The position numbers and the translations under genes are program-made. Below the pieces are notes generated by a model that did no database searches, was not told the origin of the DNA, and saw only the letters and a program-made list of their open reading frames with translations. From DTU024 sp964518875 (lineage in GTDB: Bacteria > Bacillota > Clostridia > Christensenellales > Aristaeellaceae), in assembly GCA_964518875.1 (NCBI GenBank), contig CAZFHI010000017.1, positions 1 to 46,374 of the forward strand: a DNA stretch of 46,374 nucleotides, given 5' to 3'. Of this stretch, positions 8,885 through 17,338 are shown piece by piece. Within the stretch, counting starts at the first letter, position 1. Each line of letters begins with the position of its first letter.

Positions 8885-10408
8885 TTACTCCCACTCTATG
8901 CTTGCGGGAGGTTTGGGGCTCATGTCGAGTAATACCCGATTAATTCCAGGAACTTCATTTAAAATGCGGTTTGACACTACGCGCAATAATTCTTCTGGAT
9001 AGCACACCCAATCTGCGGTCATAAAATCTACTGTTTTTACGGCTCTTAACGCAATTGCTTCAAATAAAACACGCTGTCCATTTTTTATTCCTACGGATTT
9101 TATGCCAGGAAGAACTGTGAAATATTGATCGGCAAATTGCTGCAAATTAGCTTTTTTTACTTCTTCACGCAGTATAGAATCGCTTTCACGGACTAAGTTA
9201 ACACGCTCTGTAGTTAAAGCGCCAACGCAGCGGACAGCAAGCCCCGGACCCGGGAAAGGCTGCCTAAGAACAAATTCATCAGGAAGCCCTAAAGCTGTGC
9301 CCACTTTACGCACTTCAGGCTTAAAAAGGTATTTCAAAGGCTCTACAAGGCTTGTAAAGCCAAGCTCTTTCGGAAGACCGCCAACATTATGATGTGATTT
9401 TACAAGCTTTCCCGCCCCCGCCATGCCTGACTCTATAATGTCAGGGTATATGGTGCCTTGAGCAAAATAATCAAGCTTGCCTATTTTTATAGATTCTTCT
9501 TTGAATACTTCTACAAATTCAGCGCCTATTATCTTTCTTTTCTTTTCCGGATCGTCTACGCCTTTAAGCTTATCCATAAAGCGCTGTCTTGCATCTACGC
9601 AGGTTAAAGAAACAGGGAAAAACTCCGTAAATATTTTTTTAACAAGCTCAGGTTCGCCCTTTCGCATAAAACCATGATCAACAAAGACGCAATGCAATCG
9701 GCTTCCAATAGCTTTGTATAAAAGCGCGGCTGTCACCGCGCTGTCTACACCGCCTGACAGCGCAAGAAGCACGCTTCCGTCGCCGACTTCTTTTTTAATC
9801 TGCTCTACCGAGTCGTTAATGAAGTTTTCGACATTCCAATCTTTTTGACAGCCGCATATATCAAAAAGAAAATTGTCAAGCACGCTTTCAAAGCATTCTG
9901 TTCTTCCGTCCACAATTTGAAAATTACAAGCATAAAATCTTTTTTTTGTGTTTTCGACTACTACATTATTTGAACTTTTTGAATCTGCCGCTGAAGCAAA
10001 GCCTTCCGGCAGCGCGGTGATTTTATATGAAGAATCATTAAAAACATTTATTTTATTGGACAGCCCTTTTAATAAAACAGAATTTTTTATATTTACTTCT
10101 TCTGAATACGGCTCAGAAACAGATGCGCTTAATTTTCCGCCAAGTGTATTAACCATAGCGCACATACCGTCCGCAATTCCTAACACGGGTATCTCTAAAG
10201 CGAATATTTGCTCATTTAAATTATATTCTTCTTTTTTTGAAGCCTTCCCACATATGATTATACCCTGTGGTTTCGCTTCTTTTATTGTGTCTATAGTTGC
10301 GTTTCCAGCAAAAAGCTCACGCGCAAACACATTATGTTTTCGTATAAGCTTTGAGTAATCATTGGCGGTATCACCGCCCAAATTTAGAATGATTATGCCT
10401 TTAAACAT
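8885..10408 (-). CDS. guaA: GMP synthase with intact synthetase but degenerate glutaminase domain
   Basis: GuaA converts XMP to GMP using ATP and ammonia, normally drawn from glutamine by an N-terminal class I amidotransferase domain. The 507 aa have full length. The ATP-pyrophosphatase part is intact: LSGGVDSAV (about 217-225), KSHHNVGGLPKE, PFPGPGLAVR and the C-terminal KPPASIEWE. The first 190 residues keep the fold's length but not its chemistry. The nucleophile elbow GxCYGMQ reads GIADGMC (77-83), with Ala79 at the Cys position. The VQFHPEVTHT segment reads CNFQIVDGRT (161-170), so both His and Glu are gone, and the SGGP loop reads CGKASK. It should be ammonia-dependent, or use a separate glutaminase. 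The frame is clean and sits 9 bases after a purine phosphoribosyltransferase gene, with a terminator downstream. Identification is firm; loss of glutaminase activity is an inference from motifs. Confidence 0.93.
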   Translation of the reverse strand: MFKGIIILNLGGDTANDYSKLIRKHNVFARELFAGNATIDTIKEAKPQGIIICGKASKKEEYNLNEQIFALEIPVLGIADGMCAMVNTLGGKLSASVSEPYSEEVNIKNSVLLKGLSNKINVFNDSSYKITALPEGFASAADSKSSNNVVVENTKKRFYACNFQIVDGRTECFESVLDNFLFDICGCQKDWNVENFINDSVEQIKKEVGDGSVLLALSGGVDSAVTAALLYKAIGSRLHCVFVDHGFMRKGEPELVKKIFTEFFPVSLTCVDARQRFMDKLKGVDDPEKKRKIIGAEFVEVFKEESIKIGKLDYFAQGTIYPDIIESGMAGAGKLVKSHHNVGGLPKELGFTSLVEPLKYLFKPEVRKVGTALGLPDEFVLRQPFPGPGLAVRCVGALTTERVNLVRESDSILREEVKKANLQQFADQYFTVLPGIKSVGIKNGQRVLFEAIALRAVKTVDFMTADWVCYPEELLRVVSNRILNEVPGINRVLLDMSPKPPASIEWE

Positions 10409-10417
10409 ATTTCCTCT

Positions 10418-10969
10418 TTACTTTTGCGTACCGTCCGCGTTGAATACAGGAAGCTTTTCTAAATACAAAATATCATCGCGCTGCTGGGCATCTCCTTCAG
10501 CAAGGATAGCCATTTTGCCTACTACATTGCCCCCGGCTTCTGTTACAAGCTTTTCAACAGCTTTTATAGATTCGCCTGTTGAAATTACATCATCGACGAT
10601 AAGAACGCGCTTTCCACGCATAAAGTCCGCATCGTTTTTGTCTATATGCAGCATTTGCCTATTAGCAGTCGTTATTGATGTTACTTCCGTTGAAAATATC
10701 TCTTTCATGTAAAGTTTTGGCGATTTACGGGCTACAAGATACTTATTGCTCCCGTCCTGTCTTGCCATTTCATAAACAAGAGGTATGCCTTTAGATTCCG
10801 CAGTTATAAGGACATCATGCGGAGGAGCTATCTTTAGCAGCTCTCTTGAGCAAGCTATAGTAAGTTCTACATCGCCAAATATAACGAATGCGGCGATGTA
10901 CAGTTCATCGTTCACCTTGCAAAGCGGCAAGTTTCTGGTTATTCCGGCAACTTTTATAGTATAATTCAT
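10418..10969 (-). CDS. Purine phosphoribosyltransferase, adenine-type family
   Basis: Type I phosphoribosyltransferase that joins a purine base to PRPP. The 183 aa contain the PRPP-binding loop VLIVDDVISTGES (about 121-133) and the upstream LITAESKGIPLVYEMAR region typical of Apt/Xpt-like proteins. The C-terminal half matches, from memory, clostridial proteins labelled adenine phosphoribosyltransferase. Its place as first gene of an operon with guaA would equally suit xanthine or guanine salvage feeding XMP or GMP, so substrate is uncertain. The ATG follows GAAGGAGG and there is a near-consensus promoter. No purine riboswitch can fit in the short leader. Confidence 0.8.
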   Translation of the reverse strand: MNYTIKVAGITRNLPLCKVNDELYIAAFVIFGDVELTIACSRELLKIAPPHDVLITAESKGIPLVYEMARQDGSNKYLVARKSPKLYMKEIFSTEVTSITTANRQMLHIDKNDADFMRGKRVLIVDDVISTGESIKAVEKLVTEAGGNVVGKMAILAEGDAQQRDDILYLEKLPVFNADGTQK

Positions 10970-10998
10970 ATTTCCTCCTTCTTTAAATACACTTAAAG

Positions 10999-11027
10999 AT
11001 TTTATTAAAAATTACAAGCATTGTCAA
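10999..11027 (-). promoter_or_regulatory. Promoter of the phosphoribosyltransferase-guaA operon
   Basis: On the minus strand TTGACA (11022-11027, perfect) and TAAAAT (10999-11004) are 17 bases apart. The leader to the ATG at 10969 would be about 23 bases, too short for a riboswitch. It is divergent from the recD2 promoter. Confidence 0.8.
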
Positions 11028-11045
11028 TAAAATATGATAATATTA

Positions 11046-11073
11046 TTGAAGCCTTTAAAAAAAATGGTATAAT
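11046..11073 (+). promoter_or_regulatory. Promoter of recD2-comF-tcdA
   Basis: TTGAAG (11046-11051) and a perfect TATAAT (11068-11073) are 16 bases apart. Transcription should begin near 11080, right at the AAGGAGG ribosome site (11082-11088). Confidence 0.75.
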
Positions 11074-11093
11074 GCAAGCATAAGGAGGCTGCT

Positions 11094-13301
11094 TTGGATT
11101 CAATTTCCGTAACTATAGAAAACACTGTGTTTAGAAACGATGTAAACCAATACTCAGTTCTCGACGTACGAAACGATGGAGAGCCTGTCACAGTAGTTGG
11201 CACTTTACCTAGCTTTGTTCCCGGAGAGCAGGTTGAGTTTTCAGGTTATTGGGATACGCACCCAATTTACGGGCGGCAATTTAAAGCCTTTTCTTTTAAA
11301 ACTGAGCAGCCATCTACGTTAAGCGGAATAGAAAAGTATTTATCTTCTGGATTAATAAAAGGCGTAGGTATAAGCACTGCACGAAAAATAGTAAGCGAAT
11401 TCGGGCTTGAAACATTTAATGTTCTTATGTACCAGCCGGAAAAGCTAAAAAAAATACCAGGCATAGGCAATAAAAGAAAGCAGCAAATTATAAGCAGCTT
11501 TAATGAGCACATAGGGGCGAGAAAAGCCATGATGTTTTTGCAGTCTTATGACATTTCTCCTTCAATGGCTCTTAGAATAACAAGCTATTACGGTGATGAA
11601 ACAGAAAACATAATTAGAACAAACCCATATAAAATAATTGACGACATAAAAGGCATAGGCTTTTTGACCGCGGATAAAATCGCTTTCTCTATGGGCATAG
11701 AAAAAGACAGCGCTTTCCGCATACAATATGGAATAAAACATGTGTTAAGCCAGGCTGCCGCTATGCACGGGCATACATTTTTGCCAAGAGATGTATTGGT
11801 GGAAAAGACAGTTTCTTTGCTTCAAATAAGCGAGGAGATTTTATCTATACAGCTACAAACCCTTATTTTGTCTAAAGAACTAACCACCGCTTATATAGAC
11901 GGCATAGAAGCGATATTTTTAACATGGTACTATACTGCGGAAAAAGAAATAGCTATTCGCTTAACAAGGCAGGTGCTTTCTGCAAAAAAAACAGTTGATT
12001 TGCAAGCAGAAGCCGATAATATATGCAAATTTGAAAAACTGCACAGAATTTCTTTCAGTGAATCACAAAAAAACGCTATTATCAGAGCCAGGCAGGAAGG
12101 CGTTTTGGTTATTACAGGAGGTCCTGGCACAGGAAAAACAACAATAATAGACTGCATAGTAAGATTGTCTGGTAATTCAGAGGCTACATTTTTAGCAGCC
12201 CCCACAGGGCGTGCCGCAAAGCGCATGGAAGAAGCCACAGACCATGAAGCAAAAACGATACACCGACTATTGTCATTTAATGGAGAAGAGTCCTGCTTTG
12301 AATATGACGAGAATAACGCTCTTGACTGCAGCTGCCTTATCGTGGACGAAGTTTCAATGATGGACGTTTTTCTTATGCGCAGTCTTCTCAGGGCGCTGAA
12401 TCCGGATACGCAGCTTATTTTAGTAGGCGACGCTGATCAGCTGCCAAGCGTGGGCGCAGGCAATGTGCTTAAAGACATTCTTCAAAGCGGTATAATACCT
12501 ACTGTAAGGTTATCTGAAATATTCAGGCAGGAAGAAGGCAGCAATATAGTTATAAATGCCCATAGAATAAACCATGGAGAAATGCCAATAATAAATGAAA
12601 AAAACGGCGATTTTTTTATGCACAGATGCTATTCTGCTGAAGAAACGGCAAAAACAATCTTGTCCTTATGCTCTAAAAGGCTTCCAAATTACTTGGGGCT
12701 TACAAATACAACACAAAGTATTCAGGTCCTGTCTCCAACTAAAAAAGGCACCTGTGGCGTTGAAAACTTAAACCGGCTTTTGCAAGCTGCTTTAAACCCA
12801 AAAAAAGAAGGCAACGATGAAATATTATATAACGAAACCGCTTTTAGAAAAGGAGACAGGGTCATACACACGCGCAATAACTATCAGTTGGAATGGGAAA
12901 CAAAGGATGGAGTTAAGGGCATAGGCGTGTTTAACGGAGATATAGGATACATAACGGATGTAGACGAGGAAAGCCTTATAGTATGCTACGATGATAACAG
13001 ATTAGTCGAATACGACTATAGGCAGCTTGAAGACCTGGATCTTGCGTACTGCTTATCCGTGCATAAAAGCCAAGGCAGTGAGTTTCCAGTGGTTGTTATG
13101 CCTGTCATAGGCGGACCGCCTATACTTGTAACAAGGAACCTGTTTTATACAGCTATGACGCGCGCAAGAAAAATGGTAGTTTTAGCTGGGTTTCCTAAGG
13201 CTGTTGAAGATATGGTCCAGAACACTTATATAGACAGCAGGTTTACTTCGTTGAAAGAACAGCTTTATCAGACAAAGGAATATTATGAAGAAAATACTTG
13301 A
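11094..13301 (+). CDS. recD2: RecD2-type ATP-dependent 5'-3' DNA helicase
   Basis: Superfamily 1B helicase found without RecBC partners in Firmicutes, linked to DNA repair and replication-fork stability. The 735 aa show the RecD2 N-terminal OB-like and helix-hairpin-helix region (for example the GIGNKRK hairpin near residue 125). The Walker A motif ITGGPGTGKTT lies near residues 340-350, motif II is IVDEVSMMD, motif III GDADQLPSVG, and motif VI VHKSQGSEFPVV; the C-terminal VTRNLFYTAMTRARK segment is typical. I chose the TTG at 11094 because AAGGAGG precedes it by 5 bases and the protein N-terminus fits. It overlaps the next gene by 17 bases, and the three genes form one operon. Confidence 0.93.
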   Translation: MDSISVTIENTVFRNDVNQYSVLDVRNDGEPVTVVGTLPSFVPGEQVEFSGYWDTHPIYGRQFKAFSFKTEQPSTLSGIEKYLSSGLIKGVGISTARKIVSEFGLETFNVLMYQPEKLKKIPGIGNKRKQQIISSFNEHIGARKAMMFLQSYDISPSMALRITSYYGDETENIIRTNPYKIIDDIKGIGFLTADKIAFSMGIEKDSAFRIQYGIKHVLSQAAAMHGHTFLPRDVLVEKTVSLLQISEEILSIQLQTLILSKELTTAYIDGIEAIFLTWYYTAEKEIAIRLTRQVLSAKKTVDLQAEADNICKFEKLHRISFSESQKNAIIRARQEGVLVITGGPGTGKTTIIDCIVRLSGNSEATFLAAPTGRAAKRMEEATDHEAKTIHRLLSFNGEESCFEYDENNALDCSCLIVDEVSMMDVFLMRSLLRALNPDTQLILVGDADQLPSVGAGNVLKDILQSGIIPTVRLSEIFRQEEGSNIVINAHRINHGEMPIINEKNGDFFMHRCYSAEETAKTILSLCSKRLPNYLGLTNTTQSIQVLSPTKKGTCGVENLNRLLQAALNPKKEGNDEILYNETAFRKGDRVIHTRNNYQLEWETKDGVKGIGVFNGDIGYITDVDEESLIVCYDDNRLVEYDYRQLEDLDLAYCLSVHKSQGSEFPVVVMPVIGGPPILVTRNLFYTAMTRARKMVVLAGFPKAVEDMVQNTYIDSRFTSLKEQLYQTKEYYEENT

Positions 13302-14001
13302 TGAAATAATAACATTGCTTCTGCCTCCAGTTATATGCCTTGGCTGTGAAGAGCCAAGAAATATAGACTTTGGCGCTCCGCTGTGTAAGAAATGTGAAGA
13401 AGAGCTTGAAACGCTTAAGCTAAGTGAATACGTCTGCCCGAATTGTCTTTCCCCGCTTTCTTCAAACAGCACGTGCACATATTGCCGAGACGGAGGCATG
13501 GAAAATATATACCAGGCGTTTGCGCCTTATCATTATCATGGTGTTGCAAGACAGCTTATTATACAATTAAAGTTTGGCTTTGTGGATGATGCCGCTGTTC
13601 CGCTTGCCAACGCAATGTATCAATGCATATACGGCATGTCTTTTGATGCAATGGTGCCCGTCCCTTTGCATAAAGACAGGTTAGCAGAGCGCGGCATTAA
13701 TCAGGCTGAAAAGTTAGCGGAGCTTATCTCTGAGCAAAACAACATACCTTTATTAAACGCGTTAATAAAAACAAAAAAGAACAAGAGGCAGTCGTCCTTG
13801 CATAAAAAAACGAAAAGAGAAAGCAATGTTAAAGACGCATATAAAATATGCAAAGACGTTAAGGGATTAAATTTACTGCTTATTGACGATGTGCGCACAA
13901 CTGGAAGTACGGCAAGGGCCTGCGCAAAAGAACTCGTATCAAACGGCGCGGAGAGTGTTTCTTTGCTTACAGCTGCAGTTGCGCCTCCAAGAGAAATATA
14001 A
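13285..14001 (+). CDS. comF: ComF family phosphoribosyltransferase-like protein
   Basis: ComF proteins are needed for DNA uptake or single-strand handling in competence; their biochemical role is not settled. The 238 aa contain an N-terminal double zinc ribbon with four CxxC pairs (Cys18/21, 34/37, 51/54, 64/67). A phosphoribosyltransferase fold follows, with the PRPP loop LLLIDDVRTTGSTA (about 197-210). The start overlaps the recD2 end by 17 bases, implying translational coupling. RecD2-ComF pairing is common in Clostridia and fits a DNA-processing role. No other competence genes are in the window. Confidence 0.88.
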   Translation: MKKILDEIITLLLPPVICLGCEEPRNIDFGAPLCKKCEEELETLKLSEYVCPNCLSPLSSNSTCTYCRDGGMENIYQAFAPYHYHGVARQLIIQLKFGFVDDAAVPLANAMYQCIYGMSFDAMVPVPLHKDRLAERGINQAEKLAELISEQNNIPLLNALIKTKKNKRQSSLHKKTKRESNVKDAYKICKDVKGLNLLLIDDVRTTGSTARACAKELVSNGAESVSLLTAAVAPPREI

Positions 14002-14017
14002 AAAGAGAATTACATAA

Positions 14018-14743
14018 ATGAAAGAACAATTTATCAGAACTGCTGCAGTATTAGGTGAAGAAGCGGTAGAATTAATACATTCAAAAACTGTAATGCTTTT
14101 TGGTTTAGGCGGTGTGGGTGCGGCTTGTGCCGAAGCGTTAGTGCGCGGAGGCATTGGCAAGCTCATAATTGTGGACGGAGATATTTTAAGATTAAGCAAT
14201 ATAAATCGACAGCTGTTTGCCCTGCATTCCACCTTAGGCATGAAAAAAACAGACGCGGCTATTCAGAGATTAACAGATATTAATCCAAACGTGCAGCTTG
14301 AAGCTTATCCTGTTGTAGTAAATGAAGATAATATTATTACACTTCCGTTTGATGAATGTAACGTTATAATAGATGCAATAGATGATACCAAAGCAAAGGT
14401 GTTTATAGCAAAATTTGCTCAAAATAAAAACATACCTATGTATGCTTGTATGGGTACGGGCAACAAATTAGACCCGAGTATGTTTATATTTATAGATATT
14501 TATAAGACAAAAGTATGTCCTCTATGCCGTAGAATGCGCAAATTATATAAAGAAGCCGGAATTAATAAGCTAAAAGTGCTCTATTCTCCTGAGCCAATTA
14601 AAGGGCAATTGTCACAAGATGGAAACAAAATAGTGCCCGGAAGCACTTCTTTTACGCCTCCTGCCGCGGGATTAATGCTGGCTGGAAGAGCGCTACTCTA
14701 CCTTTCAGGATATCTTTCTAAAGAAGACAGCGCTGTTTTATAG
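14018..14743 (+). CDS. tcdA: tRNA threonylcarbamoyladenosine dehydratase
   Basis: TcdA is an E1-like enzyme that uses ATP to cyclise t6A37 to ct6A37 in tRNAs reading ANN codons. The 241 aa have the nucleotide-binding FGLGGVGAACAEAL (about 28-41), the DGDILRLSNINRQ segment of E1-like enzymes, and the C-terminal PGSTSFTPPAAGLMLAG block. Length is normal. It follows the comF-like gene by 16 bases. Its last 46 bases overlap the 3' end of recX on the other strand, and no terminator is visible between them. Confidence 0.92.
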   Translation: MKEQFIRTAAVLGEEAVELIHSKTVMLFGLGGVGAACAEALVRGGIGKLIIVDGDILRLSNINRQLFALHSTLGMKKTDAAIQRLTDINPNVQLEAYPVVVNEDNIITLPFDECNVIIDAIDDTKAKVFIAKFAQNKNIPMYACMGTGNKLDPSMFIFIDIYKTKVCPLCRRMRKLYKEAGINKLKVLYSPEPIKGQLSQDGNKIVPGSTSFTPPAAGLMLAGRALLYLSGYLSKEDSAVL

Positions 14744-15336
14744 GCTTCTTTAGCGGTTGAATAGTCAAATCCTTTGCGCACTAACATTGCAACAGCGTTG
14801 TTATACAGCTTGTTTTCTTCAAAATGCATGCGTGATTTTATATATTTATTTACAAGAGCAATTGCCAATTCAAGCGATTCGTCATCTTGCACAAAAAGTT
14901 CAAGCGATTCATTTACTATTTGTTTATCAACGCCTTTATATAAAAGTCCTTGCTTTATTTTATTGCTTCCGTATTTATTTTTTTTTCGTTTTATATATTG
15001 CTCTGCATATCTTCTGTCGTCTAAAAAACGGCGTTCAAGCATATACTGCAACAGCTCGTTTACAATTTCTTCTGTATAGCCTACGTCTATAAGCTTATAA
15101 TACATTTCTTTTGTAGTATAGTCTTTTTTACTTAACAAAAAAACCGCGCGCTCCGAAGCAAACTTAAACGCTTCTTTTTTATGCGTTTCAAAATAATCAT
15201 TTAAGTCTACGGCAGTATTTATTTTTAATGGGAAAGATTTTAAAAGCGGAAGTGGAACTTTAGCCTTTTCTCCTCCCTCAAAGGAAACTAAATAATATCC
15301 GCCACGCTGTTTTTGTATAGAACTTATTATTTCCAT
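14698..15336 (-). CDS. recX: Regulatory protein RecX
   Basis: RecX binds RecA filaments and limits recombinase activity. The 212 aa are helical, with the typical tandem three-helix repeats: SERAVFLLSKKDYTTKEMYYKL, LLQYMLERRFLDDRRYAEQYI and a C-terminal AVAMLVRKGFDY repeat. I chose the ATG at 15336, preceded by AAAGG 5 bases away, over a TTG six codons upstream. The start overlaps the serine hydrolase stop by 10 bases, so it is the last gene of the long minus-strand run. The 3' end overlaps convergent tcdA by 46 bases. Confidence 0.9.
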   Translation of the reverse strand: MEIISSIQKQRGGYYLVSFEGGEKAKVPLPLLKSFPLKINTAVDLNDYFETHKKEAFKFASERAVFLLSKKDYTTKEMYYKLIDVGYTEEIVNELLQYMLERRFLDDRRYAEQYIKRKKNKYGSNKIKQGLLYKGVDKQIVNESLELFVQDDESLELAIALVNKYIKSRMHFEENKLYNNAVAMLVRKGFDYSTAKEAYKTALSSLERYPER

Positions 15337-16475
15337 AGAGACCTTTGCTGCCAAATTCTCATAAAATCAAGGTTAATGTATGCCATTACTTCCTTTTTAG
15401 CAAGCGAGCAGCCTGAAGTGCAAAGCGCCATGCCGTCATTGTTCACAGGATCGACAAAAAGACCGAAAATAGCGCCATAGGCAAAGCCCTGATGACCGAA
15501 CAAAGTATTTTTTGAAACGCTTTTATCGTCAAATAGAAATGTGCTTATGCCCTGTCTTAATCTCCAGTCGTTTTTACCAAAAGATGCAAAAGGCGTGCGC
15601 ATAAGTTTAAGAGAGCTTTCGCTTAAAAATCCTGGCCGCAAAATAGCGCGTCCTATTTTTGAAAGTCCATCGGCATTTATATTGCAGTTGCCTTGTGAAA
15701 GGGTATAGTGTTGAATTGGATCAGGTTTATCCCAGCCGGCGTCATCCTTATGCTGCCTGTTGTATGCATTCAGCTCAGGATCCTTTCTAAACGGAAGCAT
15801 ATTATATAGATTGGAAAAATTATCTTCTAAATGCTGTGGATAAAAGCTGGCTTTAATATTCAAAGGCTTAAAAAGTGTTTCCTGCATTATTTGTTCAAAA
15901 GATCTGTTTAATTTGGCTTCCAAAACGCAAGCCACCAATCCTGCTCCTAAGTTTGAATATTCAAATGGATAGCTGTCTGATTCGGGCAATACATTTTCAT
16001 CGTTCAGCATTTCCGTTACAGGTACGCCCGTTCCTAAAAGATCATCGTAGGATTTACCGTCGTGTATGCCTGCGGTATGTGTCATGAGCTGGTGTAATGT
16101 AACCTTTTGGTCGCGTATTTTATAAGGTAAAATTTTATGCACGTCTTCATCTAAAGAAATTTTATTTTCCTCAACTAATTTCATTACGCAAAGCGCTGTA
16201 ATAAGCTTGCTTACAGAAGCAACTCTAAAAAAAGTATCGCTGTTTACATGTTTTCCCGGAGCATAGTCTCCATAGACTACTTGCGCATTAATGCCGTCAT
16301 TATTAAACAGCGTTAATGACGCGCCGTAGCAAATATATTTTCTAAAATTATCGGTGCAAATAACAGCGAGTTTTTCTTTTTTGCTATATTTAGTGCATTT
16401 TGTAACGGTAAACGTTTTTTTTGCGTGTTTGGGAATAATTTTTGCCGCTAAATTATATGCCGATTGTTTTATCAT
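15327..16475 (-). CDS. Beta-lactamase-fold (class C-like) serine hydrolase
   Basis: Penicillin-binding-protein-fold hydrolase of the Beta-lactamase/EstB group; such proteins can be esterases, D-aminopeptidases or peptidases, and true beta-lactamase activity is not implied. The 382 aa have the nucleophile motif SVSK (Ser87-Lys90), the second motif YSN (Tyr173-Asn175), and HQG near residue 332 in the KTG/HxG position, so all three are present. No clear signal peptide is visible, suggesting a cytoplasmic place. It overlaps the lgt end by 23 bases and recX by 10. A second, membrane-anchored member lies at 19636-20958. Substrate is unknown. Confidence 0.8.
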   Translation of the reverse strand: MIKQSAYNLAAKIIPKHAKKTFTVTKCTKYSKKEKLAVICTDNFRKYICYGASLTLFNNDGINAQVVYGDYAPGKHVNSDTFFRVASVSKLITALCVMKLVEENKISLDEDVHKILPYKIRDQKVTLHQLMTHTAGIHDGKSYDDLLGTGVPVTEMLNDENVLPESDSYPFEYSNLGAGLVACVLEAKLNRSFEQIMQETLFKPLNIKASFYPQHLEDNFSNLYNMLPFRKDPELNAYNRQHKDDAGWDKPDPIQHYTLSQGNCNINADGLSKIGRAILRPGFLSESSLKLMRTPFASFGKNDWRLRQGISTFLFDDKSVSKNTLFGHQGFAYGAIFGLFVDPVNNDGMALCTSGCSLAKKEVMAYINLDFMRIWQQRSLWK

Positions 16476-17337
16476 AATTTATATTCTTTTCCATACTAAA
16501 GTATACGATAATTGCGGTAACTAAAAGTACCAACGCGCCGCAGAACAATAAGCTCATGTTCTCTTGAACAGCGGCTATTGTGGCAATTGTAGTCCCTGTA
16601 AGTAAAAGTAAATATACGATTCTTTGTGCGGAAACTTTTCTGCTTAAAAGTATTATTGAAACAAAGAACAGTAATATGCTTAAGCCCTGAGACACGCGCA
16701 TTGCGCCTAACATAAGGCTGTCTGTACGCATCATTTCTATTGTCATTCTTCCTAAGGCATATATCGCAAAGTACCATAACGTCGTTGTTCCATGATAATT
16801 ATAATATTTTTTTCTTGAAAAATACAGAAATAAAAATCCTAAAAAGTTCCACATGGATTCATAAAAAAATGTAGCGTAATACCATTGCCCTGATATATTT
16901 ACTGCAGCAGGGAAAAACTGCCATGCGGCATCCTGCACTAATCTGCCGTGGGCCTCCTGATTAAAGAAGTTTCCCCAACGCCCTATGGCCTGGCCCAGCA
17001 AAACGCTCGGAGTAATAATATCTGTAAGAAGCGGCAAAGAGATATTTTGCTTTTTAGACATTATGAGCAGCCCCAAAAAGCCGCCTATAATTCCGCCGTA
17101 AATAGCTATACCCCCCTGCCAGATATACAACGCGGTTATAGGATTGTCTTTAAAACTGTCCCATGCAAAAGCAACGTAGTAAAGCCTTGCGCCTATAATA
17201 CCAAGCGGTACAGAATATAACACTATATCTATGGCGGTATCCTTTGGGAGCTTTCTCTTTTTTTCTTCCTTAAGGCATAGAAAATATCCTATTACCATGC
17301 CTGCGGCTATAAGAAGCCCGTATAAATTGATGTCCAT
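16453..17337 (-). CDS. lgt: Prolipoprotein diacylglyceryl transferase
   Basis: Lgt attaches diacylglycerol from phosphatidylglycerol to the lipobox Cys of lipoproteins, in the membrane. The 294 aa hold about seven hydrophobic segments and the Lgt signature GRWGNFFNQEAHG (about 120-132), plus the YGGIIGG and GRMTIEMMRTD segments. A C-terminal extension with two more hydrophobic stretches (about 240-280) is longer than in E. coli. The ATG lies 1 base after the aldo/keto reductase stop without an obvious ribosome site, so coupled translation is likely. It overlaps the following serine hydrolase gene by 23 bases. Confidence 0.93.
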   Translation of the reverse strand: MDINLYGLLIAAGMVIGYFLCLKEEKKRKLPKDTAIDIVLYSVPLGIIGARLYYVAFAWDSFKDNPITALYIWQGGIAIYGGIIGGFLGLLIMSKKQNISLPLLTDIITPSVLLGQAIGRWGNFFNQEAHGRLVQDAAWQFFPAAVNISGQWYYATFFYESMWNFLGFLFLYFSRKKYYNYHGTTTLWYFAIYALGRMTIEMMRTDSLMLGAMRVSQGLSILLFFVSIILLSRKVSAQRIVYLLLLTGTTIATIAAVQENMSLLFCGALVLLVTAIIVYFSMEKNINYDKTIGI

Positions 17338-17338
17338 A

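Noticed and set aside
10970..11045. Purine riboswitch before the phosphoribosyltransferase-guaA operon
   Set aside because: The promoter leaves a leader of about 23 bases, too short for an aptamer.
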